64,000 nt of DNA from Euborellia annulipes (taxonomy: Eukaryota > Arthropoda > Insecta > Dermaptera > Anisolabididae): contig JAKCPI010005210.1 in NCBI GenBank assembly GCA_023213315.1, positions 1 to 64,000 on the forward strand, read 5' to 3'. Below, piece after piece: positions 45,756 to 57,329 of this stretch (the stretch's first letter is position 1; the number at the start of each line of letters is the position of its first letter). Under the pieces are notes generated by a model. The model was not told the DNA's origin. It saw only the letters and a list, made by a program, of their open reading frames with translations, and did no database searches. A program made the translations under genes and the position numbers.

Positions 45756-48700
45756 AATTTGGGAGAAAAAGATGAGCAATGCAACTAGTTTTTTTTTATT
45801 TCAATTTAATCAAAACCAGGCCAATCCTCATTGAATATTTCCATAAAATCTTCTAAAATTCGAAAATAGAAAGCTGGTGTAAGAATTTCTTCATTTTTTG
45901 CCAGAAGTAAGCAGTCCCGTTCCCAACCAAAGTTCCAAGTATTTGTAATCATTAGATTTATTAATGTGTTGATTACTGCTCAAAATAGGCTGAAATAAAA
46001 AAGAATTTAATTTAAATATTTATCAAATTTAAAATCTTTAGGCTGATGACTATAAGTTTACAATTTTATTGATAGAAGTTTCTGTCACATATGGGACCAT
46101 CTTCAGGACAAGATTGATGTCTGAAAATATATATCCTTGCCAAATTATTTATATTGGGCATTCACAATTCACTCTCTGCCCATTGTATGAGAAAAATAAG
46201 AATTTTGGGCATTAACATAGTTGAGCCATTTTAATTGTGTATGCCAATACAACTTGGCGAGATTATATTATATTTTCAGACATTAACCTGGCCCTGAATA
46301 TGGTCCCATATGTGATCGAAACGTCGGCTCGGGTTTTGATAATAAATTGAAATAAAAACTAGCTTTTCTACCAAATTTAAATATCAACATTCAGCTATAA
46401 ACCTCCTTCGAATATAAATCCCATATATATATATATATATATATATAAAGTATTGGGAATTCACGTTTTTGAGGGTCCCTGAGTACAAAAAAACTGAATC
46501 TCGCAAATTGGTCTGTCTCTGTGTGGTTGCCATATAAATATTCTTCTTGTGGGTTTTGATGCCCTATCAGACGCTCAGACAATTTGTCTGAAAAGAAAAT
46601 ATTTCTCTCTGCGACTAAATGTCTGGACTTAGTTGTCATTTGAGTGTCTGACCAAACATGTATATGTCGAGACAAAAAAATTAGTGTGTTATAAACAGTG
46701 ATAGGGAATTAATCTTAAAGAAGGCATTCTTATACAAAATATTAAAATGGTTGAACATCATTTTTGGCCATTCAAATAAAATTTAATTGGAAGGGGAAGA
46801 AAAAAGTCTTTTTTTTTCTTCACCTTCCCGTGAATTCGAAGGCCTTCCTCAAAATTTAATTGTTTAAAAATGAAAACAATTAGAGAAAATATAAATTAAT
46901 TGAAAATTTCAATTAAAAACAAATAGGATTTAAAAACAAATAGTCCAGGATCCCGGGCCCATTTAAGCTAATTTTCCGTGAGTAGCTTCATTTTGATGAG
47001 TCGCTCAACTTTTTCACTTACAAGCCTTCTCGATTGGTAGCAGGGATAAAATATGTCAATTTGACGATTTTCAAAAATTAATTACTAACTCTGGGTTTTT
47101 TTATTAAATCTTAAGAAAATTATTAACATTATTGAAAAAAATATTTGTCCTACAAAATGTATCGTTTGATCAAAGAGCAGTGGCGGATTAATGCAATTTT
47201 GTCGGGGGGGGGGGGGTTTTTTAATTTTTTTTTATTTAAGGACTTTATCGGCATCTATGGCCATTTAGACCCCTCCCTTTCCTATTTATTTAAATTGATT
47301 GGTAACAAATTCAATTGAAATTAAAGAGTGGAAATCATAATTTCTTTAGATTACTAGTTTTTATAACTGTTTGAATTTCTTCTCGGGGGGCCCGATCGCC
47401 CCCACCGTCCCCCCCTCCCTTTAATCCGCCCCTGTCAGAGTCCCCTCCTACCAACATGTACGCATGCGCAAACCATTGTTTATTTGCTTTTTGAGAAATA
47501 ATTTTGGAACCGAAACCTTTGTAGGCCAATTGATTTTTTTAAATAAATAAATTTAAATAATATAAATTTTTCTTCTTACTAAATGGCATTATTCATTTTG
47601 ATTTTTTGTGATGTAGATTTATTTAATTTTCTCATGTTAGAACGAGATGAAGATGAGTGATGTGAGTAGCGAAGATAAAGATTTAGCAGATGAATCTGTT
47701 GAAGATTAATTTTTTGATTATACAGGGTGGCGCAGGGAAACGGGAATAACCTCATTTCCACGAATAAATTCATGAAACTAGTAATTTATTAACGAAAGTG
47801 CATGTATTCAGCATGCCATTTATGTATTTACAATCAAAATGTCCAAAAGTGTCTCTTTACTTTTTAAAGATGACATCGGAAAGATGTGTTCCCATTCAGA
47901 GTTCACACTCTAACAGCCTATTATGAAAACTCCTTGTGAGTTTCACATCCATGAACTGAAGGAGAACATTGAAAACGAAATCACTGCCATTTACCAAGAT
48001 TTGCTGCACTGCGCATTCCAGAGTTTTCATAACAGACAGAGTGTGAACGCCGAATGGGAGCACATCTTTCCGATGTCATCTTTAAAAAAGAGACACTTTT
48101 GGACATTTTGATTGTAAATACATAAATGGCATGCTGAATACATGCAATTTGGTTAATAAATTACTAGTTTTATGAATTTATTCGAAGAAATGACGTCATT
48201 TCGAAATTTCCCGTTTCCCTGCGCCACCCTGTACATATTTTATTAAAAAATAAAATTATATAAATTTCAAAAAGGATGACACTTTATGATGTTATACAAT
48301 ATTACGAATATAAAAGTGAAAATGACAATTCTTGTCGGACTAGTGATACATACATGGGCGTCCGCAGGGGGGGGGGGGGGCAACCAGGCACTTGCCCCCC
48401 CCCCCTGGAAAATCAAAATGATACAAAAAAAAAGTATAAAAACAAAAAAAAAATACAAAAAAACCTTTCTCAGTATACCATCAATCTTGCCGCGGTGAGA
48501 AAGCTTTAAATACTAAGAGATGTATAACATCATTAATATCAAAGTACGTTTTTTTTAACTTATCTGGAAGTGACTTGCCCCCCCCCCCCTGCAAAAAATC
48601 CTGCGGACGCCCATGGATACATATCCTGTTTTCTTGCAGGACATTTTTTCATTTGGACAGAGAACACACTAACCTATTATGTAATATTTTTGTCCTACAA

Positions 48701-49023
48701 TTAGTAATAAGACAAATTTCTGTTAGCTACCACAATCGAGAATGATTGTAAGAGAAAAAGTTGGGCGACTCATAAAAATGAAGCTACTCACGGAGCTGAT
48801 AGTAATAAATTGTAATAATGGGCCCGGGATCCTGGACTAAAAGAAGCAATCGTGCGAAAAAGAAGAAACAAAGAGAATGAATACAAATATTTCTGTGGAT
48901 TAAAATGATTTTTATTTTTTAGAAGTAAAAATCGCTGGACATACGACAGAGTTCGTCAACCGTATTTTAGAAAAAGTCAAAAGTGGAGTCCCTGTGTCAG
49001 GATTAGAAGAGCTTCAACAATAA
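43421..49023 (+). CDS. CREBRF: CREBRF/REPTOR-type bZIP transcription factor
   Basis: bZIP regulator of the CREBRF (vertebrate) / REPTOR (Drosophila) family; REPTOR executes the starvation programme when TORC1 is off. Exons: 43421-44546, 44627-45023, 45377-45450, 45528-45650 and 48923-49023, with consistent phases (1821 nt, 606 aa; human is 639). Exon 1 is a long acidic, Ser-rich activation region ending in clusters such as [17 protein letters not shown]. Exon 2 carries the family block [18 protein letters not shown], then [36 protein letters not shown] and [14 protein letters not shown]. The basic region is completed across the exon 2/3 junction by [17 protein letters not shown] (about residues 497-520), and a weak zipper follows (exons 3-4). 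The ATG at 43421 is preceded by a likely 5' UTR exon starting at 43355. A candidate polyadenylation signal is at 49644-49649. The 3.3-kb last intron contains several transposons. Confidence 0.93.
45752..46383. mobile_element. Fold-back hammerhead element in CREBRF intron 4
   Basis: Arms AACTAGTTTTTTTTTATTTC (left) and GAAATAAAAACTAG (right) plus TTTAAATTTGG ends. Minus ribozyme relic 46075-46106 (GAAACUUC) and plus copy 46294-46325. Tail CAGCTATAAACC lies just beyond. Confidence 0.65.
46294..46325 (+). ncRNA. Hammerhead-like motif, G8 lost
   Basis: CUGAAUA (G8 to U), extra U, stem II GGUC/GAUC, GAAACGUC. Likely inactive because G8 is catalytic in the family. Confidence 0.45.
46440..46680 (-). 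repeat. Diverged R1 repeat copy
   Basis: Shares the AAAGTATTGG.AATTCA start, CTGAGTACAAAAAAACTGAA and GTCGAGACAAAAAAATTAGTG with R1. Heavily diverged. Confidence 0.4.
47178..47434. mobile_element. hAT-like MITE, TIR CAGTGGCGGATTAA
   Basis: Bounded by CAGTGGCGGATTAA and TTTAATCCGCCCCTG, with a G tract inside. Flanks TCAAAGAG and TCAGAGTC match only partly. A SINE-body fragment (47237-47312) lies inside. Confidence 0.6.
47723..48231 (+). mobile_element. Mariner/Tc-type fold-back with transposase C-terminal relic
   Basis: TA-flanked ends CAGGGTGGCGCAGGGAAACG and its mirror at 48231. Arms of about 210 bp pair almost throughout. 47923-48111 reads [20 protein letters not shown] and AFQSF..R, like the C-terminus of mariner/IS630-type transposases. 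Truncated and inactive. CREBRF intron 4. Confidence 0.7.
48353..48615. mobile_element. hAT-like MITE, second copy, 8-bp TSD
   Basis: CATGGGCGTCCGCAGG and CCTGCGGACGCCCATG ends, flanked by identical GATACATA (48345-48352 and 48616-48623). Reverse-orientation homologue of 8691-8945, sharing CTTTCTCAGTATA and CCGCGG..GAGAAAGC. Confidence 0.85.
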
Positions 49024-49700
49024 AATGCTGATGCTGATGCAGATGCTCATCAAAATAAACTAGGTAACTCTGACCTCTTCATTTATATTTGAATCTATTT
49101 TTTTAATTTTATTTTTTTTAAATTCTAATCATATACCCTAAGTTAGAATTAATGTATTCTTATATTTGTATATATTTATATACATAGACTAGTAATATAA
49201 AATGAATTTTGTGTACATTTTTATATATATGCTGCAGTAGTTGACTAAAATTTTTAAACTACGAATTTTATTTATATTCATTCTTTTTTTTTTACAAGTT
49301 TAATTTTTGTGCTTTATTAATTATTGATAAATATTTTCGTTTATATGATATGTTATTTATTTACTTTTATTTTTTTATTCTTTCCCACTAAATGCTTATT
49401 TATATTTATAATATTTTTATCTTCTTTTTTTTTTTTTGTTCCTTTCACTTTTTAATATTTATTAATTTTTACTTGTTAAGCGATTTCACTTTCAAATTTT
49501 ATCTTTCTAATATGGTAGATCCTATGAAATTTAAAAAATACTTTTTCTTTATTCTTGTCTGTGGTTTTTATTTTTTTTTTTTAATTAACGGTTTTGGTTT
49601 TGGAAAAGGTAAAAATTTTTTGATAAAATTCTTTTTTTTATGAAATAAAAATATATAAATAAATGGTCAATAAAAGTCCAGATGTTCTGGACTCGTGTTT
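49024..49700 (+). other. Probable CREBRF 3' UTR
   Basis: AT-rich sequence after the stop, with AATAAA at 49644-49649 as a candidate cleavage signal. No separate gene seen. Confidence 0.5.
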
Positions 49701-50242
49701 GTTTTTGTTTAAAAAATGAACAAACCACTTTCGCATAAAATTTACGATAATTTCTTCATTTTTCTTTGATCTAGCGAGACCGATTGGAATTAACATCACA
49801 ATTCTAGACGCAAAACTAGAGATAGAGAGAGAAGGAGAGATATTCCACTTAAGAGGAGTGAATTGGCTAAATAGTATTTATTTGTTTTCGAATAACTCAA
49901 CGTTTTTGGAACTGTTTTGGATACATGCTCACAAAATATCTTTATTTTTATGAATTAAAACTCTAAATTCAAAATCATTTGTATTAAAGCCATGGGGACA
50001 TTTCGGCCGCTACTGCAGTGCAGCCTTCAGCAGTCACTCTAAAAAATATTTTCTCAACAGCCAACGCAAACTATTTTATCTTCACCCCGTAAACCAGTCG
50101 TTTCCAAACCGAAATGTCAAGTAAATCTCAACAGAAAACTTATCTCCACATACACCCAGTCGCGAAAGCCCCCCAGAACAGGGGTATATATACCATCATG
50201 AGATTAATTTATTGTTTTTTTTAATTATTTTTAAATTTCATT

Positions 50243-50373
50243 TAAGGTCTGTTTCGGCATCAAAGGCCATTTAGACTCCGTCTCTATTTATTTAAATTGA
50301 AATAACTTTTCGATTTAAACGAGTTGCGAACCCGCGACCAGGCCAGCACGCTAACCATTACCCCAAGGCCCGA
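50243..50373 (-). repeat. tRNA-derived SINE
   Basis: On the minus strand: GGGGTAATGGTTAGCGTGCT (box A region), GGTCGCGGGTTCGCAAC (box B), then a body with AATTTAAATAAATAG and GTCTAAATGGCC. The head resembles a tRNA but no intact cloverleaf was folded. Confidence 0.7.
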
Positions 50374-50526
50374 GAGCTTTTTAAATTATTAAAGAAAAAG
50401 AAAATTTTAAAATATCCCAAATTTTTTATTCCTTTGTCATTTATTTTTTTTTAATAAATTCATTAGCACTAAATGGAAACAATTAGGTTTTATTAATACG
50501 TGTTTGTTGATTTAATTTTAATTTTT

Positions 50527-50563
<37 letters not shown>

Positions 50564-50639
50564 TCTTCAGTCATTAGTGCAGATCTGGCACATTGTGGTT
50601 ACTCTGAGGAAAGTAACTTTCAATTGAAAGAGGATAATA

Positions 50640-50765
50640 CTGAGGTGGGTTCCCGTTCCTTCCTCAGGAGGAGGCATTTCAAATAGAGTTGGATAATTTA
50701 TTGCCGTGAGGTGGATTTGAACTCGAGTTGTTGCTTTATCCCCTAGGCTAATCGCCTCCTCATAC
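50640..50765 (-). repeat. Second tRNA-derived SINE family
   Basis: The minus strand begins CGGGTTGTATGAGG and has box A-like GATTAGCCTAGGGGAT and box B-like GAGTTCAAATCC. The body contains GCCTCCTCCTGAGG. Not the same body as the 50243 SINE. Confidence 0.6.
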
Positions 50766-53700
50766 AACCCGATTTAGTGTGCCTAATGAAGTCTTGCAGT
50801 CCTCTGCTTATAAAAATTAAATTGAGTAGCTGGGAGTTTTCCTGCCCAAACATCACTTTCTTTACAAATACTTGAGCCCACCTACAGGAACCTTTTTCAT
50901 TAAGAGTCATTGAAATAAAAATATAAAGAAAGTGAGGCTCGAGTATTATATGTTTATGCTATAAACTTAGTTCATACTCGAAGACACTCTTTCTCAAAAA
51001 GACTTCAAAACAAAGGATCTATTATTTTATTTTTTCCATTGAAAAAATGAATCACATTATTAATTGGATCTTAAGTTTTTTAATATACAAAAGATAAAAT
51101 TTTTTATTGATCATTTATTTATCTATCTATCTATATTTATTTATTTATTTTTTTTTGTGAAATTTTTTTTAGCAAATTGTTTTTATTTTTTATATAATCT
51201 TGGTATTATTAAACTAATCTTTACTTTTCTAAGTTCACCTTTTATCAATTAAAAAAAATAATCCATACATTTTTTTTTTTAATTCACTTTTCATCTTTGT
51301 AGAAAAAATAATTTATTAATTGAGGAGAATTTGTTAACGCTAACCAAGCAATGATGCATGAATTTCTATTTTCTCACTTTATCTTAATTATTTTAAGCTT
51401 CCTAGATATTAAAAACAATGTATGGAATAATTTTTTTTTTTTTTTTTTTAATCTTCAAAATATTAGAGTGCCACCTCTCTAGGAAAATTTTTCTCTTCTT
51501 GTTAACCTGAGACTTCATTTAACTTAATATATAATAGTTCCTATTCAGCATAATTTGTTTGATATTAGTTTTATATACAGTAGATGCAGCATATATTTAT
51601 CTAATATCAATTATACTTTATTAATATTATATACAAACAAACAACACTAGGGACGCTTATATTTATATTTAATTTTATATAATATAAAAATAGTTATAAT
51701 AATGAGCTCTGAATTGTTTTTAAGTATTTTACTTGGCAATCATATTACCAAGGTGTTATTATTTCTTTATTATCTATAATAAAAATTACAAATGATAAAT
51801 ATCATACTGAAAATGCATCTTAACCTTTCAAAAAAAAGGGAAGAAGGTTGAGATTTCAAGAATTCTAATGTGTTCAGCATGTGATAAATAATAAGATAGC
51901 TAAATACGTTGTTAGCTCAAAAGCCTTTAGCTATTTATTGTTATTGAGGAGGAGTAGAATATGATTATAGATCAACTTTCTTTCTTTTCTTTCCTTTCTG
52001 TAAATATTAAATCTCTTCTTTGGTTGTGCCTCACAATTGCGGGTCACTCGATCAAAGATCAATGCAATTCGTTGACCTAAAAAAGAGCTCAATTTATTAT
52101 TCAAAAAATATTTATTTATATGGCATAAAATAAGTACAAAAAGTATATATCAATGCCCGAATTGCGAGGCACTTCTGAATTTGTTATTTTGCGAGTTTAT
52201 TAATAAAAAAAAATTCAAGAAAATTGCAATTTAATCGAAAATTGTTTTTTTTTTTATTCCATGTTGCATATATTGGCATATAAAGTGCACTGAACGGACT
52301 TGTCTCGTTTTGTTCTCCGCGTGTTGGAAACAGGCTTCTGATTTGTTCACGTCTTCATGTATAGAAGCTGGATTAGTCCGTTTATTGGAAGCTTTCGGCA
52401 TGACAGAGTTAGAATCTCTTTTTGCCTTTTATATATATATATATATATAAAAAAACATCGCTAGGTTAAATGTCTTTAAAAGAGGAAAAAATTCATTTCC
52501 CATCCCGAAATTGTAATTTTGCGGGCCGGGGCGAGAGGAAATCAAATTTAGGGTGCTAAAAAAAAAATATTGGCTATTTGTTATATAATAACTATTTTAT
52601 CTGTGATTTTATATTATATGTAGATTACAAAATAATTATTTAATTGTTTATATTTGGGAAAATATTTAAGAAGATAAATAACTAAGAATAAATTTTTTTT
52701 TATTTATAGAATACAGTATATATAAACATAACTAATCTTTTGATATAAACTTTTAGAGACTCTATTATCACCTCAATTATAAACTTTTTCTAGTCTTTTT
52801 TTTGTGGAATTTGGCCAATAGCAAAACCCCTATTCATGGGCGTAGCCATACATCTTGTTAGGGGAGGGGGGGGGGGCAGTCATTCGTTAAGACGAGAGGG
52901 GGGGGGGGGATATTTGATGTTGAAAAGGTATAGGTAATCAGACGTCCACCGGGGTGTTTCTCAGTGATGGGGCGGGGCGGCAACTGATTATTGCTGAAGT
53001 CATTAAAGCGAAGAACTACAAAACTTGTTGGCGTCCTGAATAAGGAAACAAAAAGTTGGCGAATTTATTTTTATTTTTCACCCGGCAATCCCAAAAAGAT
53101 TAAATGCCTCAAGATGTTGGATCTTTCTATTTCAAACTAATTATTTATGACATAGATTAAAATTTTATACGGAAGACAAAGGTATTAATATTACATGTAT
53201 ATATAATGGAAAGGAAGTTTATATTTGATGTGATAACTGTTATCATCAATTAACAACGAGATAAAAAGTTCTTTGTTTGTTATACGTTCATACAACCCCA
53301 GAGAGATACAGCAAGGGGGGGATTTTATTTTTTTTTATAAACATAGATTAGACCGTTTGGCTTCTCATCACAAGCAACAAAAAATGTATTTCAATTTAAT
53401 TGGCCTTAAATGTCATACAAATTTTGATTGAAAGGAGCAAAAACAAAAGATTTGCTTTTAGCGACGAACAAAGTGAGGGTCGGCCCTGGTTTTATTATTA
53501 TATAATAGGGAATTAATAACTTTAAAAGCAATTAGAGTGTGTTTAACTTAGCACTGGCTACTCTCTTTAAATGAATCGTTTATTTCAGAGCAGAAAAACA
53601 TTCTCGTTGATTTGATATAAACATAGGCGGAGCCAAAAATCTTTGGGGGGGGGGAAGCCCAGATTCTATCTTAACCCCCCCCCAGTAATGAGACACTCTA

Positions 53701-56247
53701 AGAATTCCAAATAAATAAATTTTCAAGAGGGGAAGGCGGAAATATATTATTCGACTAATCAACTAATCTATTGGTAAAAAAAGTATTACTAGAGAAAAAA
53801 ACACCAGAAAATAATTTTCTTTTTTAAAATGCAATACATTTGCAAAGTTGCTAGCGCAAATTATTAAATTTTTGTATTATGGAGCTTAAAGTCATGGCTT
53901 GAGTTCCTTGGAGGGGGGGGTTTAAACCCCAAACCCTCCTCCCTCCCCCGTGGCTACGCCTATGGATATAAATATAGATTTTAGTTTTATAAAATATTGC
54001 ATGAAATTTAATTATATTGCAAAACATAAATGAGTATTTTGAGTATAAAATAAATAAAAATAATATTTATTCCTTGTTTTAAAAATCGGGTTCTACACAA
54101 AAGCAATTTAAATTGGAGAGATTTATTTAGACGGGGGGTGGCGCGGAATGGATTTCAAAAATCAATAAAACAAATATGTTGAATATATAAACTTAATTAT
54201 CTTACCTTTCAATAAAACCAAAATATTCGAGAATGACCATCTCCTTTCTCTTACTTCATATTCACTGACATGGGAGGTTTGAGTTTAGACAGTTTTGAAT
54301 AATAATGCATCGGCCAAATGGCGCTCCTCACAGTCACACTGCGTAAGCCTTTGTCTGAAGTTTTCGTGGACTCTTTCCACAGGATTTTGGCCCGAATGTT
54401 GTTTTGAGTCCAACAAGAAAAAATCACAGGGGGGGGGGGGCAATTCTGGTACAAACGGTCCCTGCTAATTGAAAATTTGCACAGAGAATGAATTTGATCA
54501 AGAATAAAATATAATTTGAACACTCGCATTGAAGGCCTACTCTGGTTTCTGAAATAAACGATTCAAATTTGAGAAGATGTCACTGGTATGGTGGGGGGGG
54601 GGGGGGGTGAAGCTCTTTTTCTCTTTTCTTCCTTTTTTGGACTTCATTCAGAAGGGGCTCCTCTTGGATTGCATTTGATAGCAATCTAAAATCAAATCCA
54701 ATCCTTATGCATTCGGCATTTTAAGAAAAAGATTTTTTATTTTTACATTTATCAAAAATTGGAGTGTAAAATATTCATAAAAAAAGGCATGAGATAAAAT
54801 AAACTCGCAAATATTTTCTTACCTCATCTTTTAAAGTAGAGAGCCTAAGTAAATAATTTTTCCCATGACCTAAAAAAAAAAAAAAAAAAGAAGCCATATT
54901 TATACAAATCTCATGTATTCCTCTATATATTAACTAATTATTTAATGATTGTCAACAAACTGATTGTGATATTGAGCTTTATGTCATTGTAAAGACGGAG
55001 AAAAAAAAAAACTCAGGAATATGGTTTTATTAACGTTAATGAAAAGTTGTAAAAATGGAACATATATATATATTTAATGTTAACGGTTAAAATGTTATTA
55101 ATAGTTTAATTGAATGTTTGCTGTAACAGCAAGACTCGTTTCCTTCAAGTTCAAGTAGCTTTAAAATGAAAATGTTAAAATGTTTCCCCCGCCCGAGAAA
55201 AATGTGCTTTTTGTAGGCCAAAGGGATTTCCTTGCCTCTTTGTTAATGTGTTGAGCTTATTATATATTATATATGTACAATATATATGATAGAGCCAAGT
55301 AAAATACATCAACATCAATATGTATATATGTATAGGATTAATCTTATTCTGGCACCTCCTTTTTGAATATTAACTTTTTATTTAAATTTAGGAATTTTGT
55401 ATTACAAATATATAACAACGATTTGCTATTTCAATTTCGCTTACGAATTCTTTTTAAATATTCAATTTATTTTATATATATTTATACACACGTATTTGGC
55501 CTTTTCTTAAAATAATAAATTGCATTAAATTAATCACGAATTTACTTATCGGATGGAAATTAATTTTGCCTAAGGTCCAAAGAAATTATTCGACACACAC
55601 ACAAGGTTGAAGGAATCATTTAAGACCCTGTTCAAAATTTTTTGATTTTGAAGTGACAGGAATATAATAAACAAAACGTTATGCATATAAAATATACCAA
55701 TCTCAAGATCCTTCTCTATAGATATTAAGGAATCCAAAATTATTTCTGCGAGATCTCTCACCTGATGAGCAACTTTGCAGATCAGCTATCTGATGCAATT
55801 TAAATATTTTGCCCTGAAGATGGCCAATTGACCGCCAGTCTCTGCACTTGCAAACCTTCCTTATAGGCAGTGTTGGGCAAATTAAGCATATTTTGATTTG
55901 TCTACTTCATGACGTAGACAATGTAGACAAATGGCTCAGGGCTTGTTTTCATTGGCTCTCATCTCAGATCAGTGATCTGTCATCTAGATTGAATGTGAAT
56001 ATATAATGCCTCGGACGTAACTTAATTTGGCGAGCAAACTTAAGCAATATAAAATTTAATATCTAATTCAAATAAAAGTCACTTAAAATTAAGAATACCG
56101 GCATTATCAACGCTGGCAGATGTTTCTTTTCGACCGACCCAATATCTCGCTATATTTAACCTATAGAATGTTAAGAAAATTATAAATTATACAAGGTGTA
56201 GACACATTATATATATATATATATATTGTATATATAAAGAATAGGAT

Positions 56248-56287
56248 ATTCCACTTTAAGCGAGAATATTGGAGTAACGATCACTAA

Positions 56288-56325
<38 letters not shown>

Positions 56326-56365
56326 TTAGTGTTCGTTACTTCAATATTCTCGCTTAAAGTGGAAT
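56248..56365. repeat. Palindrome around an AT microsatellite
   Basis: ATTCCACTTTAAGCGAGAAT and its mirror flank a (TA)n loop. Arms about 46 bp. Confidence 0.65.
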
Positions 56366-56710
56366 AGAAAAATTGTAAAATCACTCTTTACCTATTGATT
56401 TCGTGTATATTAGTATCAAAAAATTATATTTATGACGCTACATAAAAAATTATGGTGTTGTTAGTCCCGTCAAATTTTTAAATTTTAATTGTCTACATTG
56501 TCTACTTTGTGTCTACATGGATATTGTTCATTTGTCTACATACATTGTCTACGCGTAGACTAAAGTAAAGTAGACAATTCGCCCAACGCTGCTTACAGGC
56601 AAAACAAAAACCCTCTATAAAAGACAATGTGGAGGAAGGCCGTAAAACAGATAGAAGATGAAATAAAATGAAAGAGTTTTTTTGTCCCAATTATTTTAAT
56701 TTCCTTTGTC

Positions 56711-56744
56711 GACGTTTCGTCGACTAAACGTCACCCATCTTCAG
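56711..56744 (-). ncRNA. Hammerhead motif, 8-bp stem I, damaged stem II
   Basis: Stem I CCUUUGUC/GACAAAGG is perfect. CUGAAGA, extra U, inner stem II GAC/GUC intact but the outer GGG faces GAC, GAAACGUC. Confidence 0.6.
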
Positions 56745-57306
56745 GACAAAGGTGTTAAAAAATTCTCAGCACTGCCTCCATAAGTTGTTAGTATATTCCA
56801 AAATATATAGGTCGATATATACAAACATTTTTACTTTTCTAACAACTGAAAGATAGATAGATAAATTTTATTTGCTCTGAGGCATGACCTCTTGGAGCAT
56901 ACTTTAAAGTTACGTAAATATTACAATTATATATTATTCATTTTCCCACTTTTTCCCTTCCTTTCCCCTTCCATCTTTACATAGTTTCTTTTTCTTTCTT
57001 TCTCTTTACTTTTCCCTTATTTTTCTTTTCCTTCCTCTTGCACACATAGTTCATCACAATCATTGTGCAGAACACTTCACACCACACTCCTCAGACTAAT
57101 CACAATAAACCAGCTGTCCCCCTCTGCTCATCAAGAAAATGTCGGTAATACCGGCTCTTAAAAATAGCCAACGTCCTCGAATTCCTAATAACTGTTAGAC
57201 TCCGGGATGCTGTTCCACAACCTGACAGACCCAACAGCGAATTTACCTGCCGAACGTAGCCGTCCGGTGCTTGGGCAGTGCTAAGGATTTTTTTAACACC
57301 TTTGTC

Positions 57307-57329
57307 CTGAAGATGGGTGTCGAAACGTT
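57307..57329 (+). ncRNA. Hammerhead motif with collapsed stem II
   Basis: Stem I CUUUGUC/GACAAAG perfect. CUGAAGA, then only UGGGUGUC before GAAACGUU. About 11 nt of stem II are deleted. Confidence 0.5.

Noticed and set aside
49392..49643. Phe-rich 83-residue open frame after CREBRF
   Set aside because: Low-complexity translation of T-rich probable 3' UTR.
49998..50032. Minus-strand CUGAAG-GCUGC..GCGGCCGAAAUGUC
   Set aside because: Three bases of the core are missing and ACGU is AUGU; too decayed to list as a ribozyme.
52835..53964. Possible 1.1-kb hAT element between CATGGGCGTAGCCA and TGGCTACGCCTATG
   Set aside because: The 8-bp flanks do not match, so the two ends may belong to different elements.
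55819..55850. CTGAAGATGGCC resembling a hammerhead start
   Set aside because: No GAAA box follows at the right distance; only a fragment remains.
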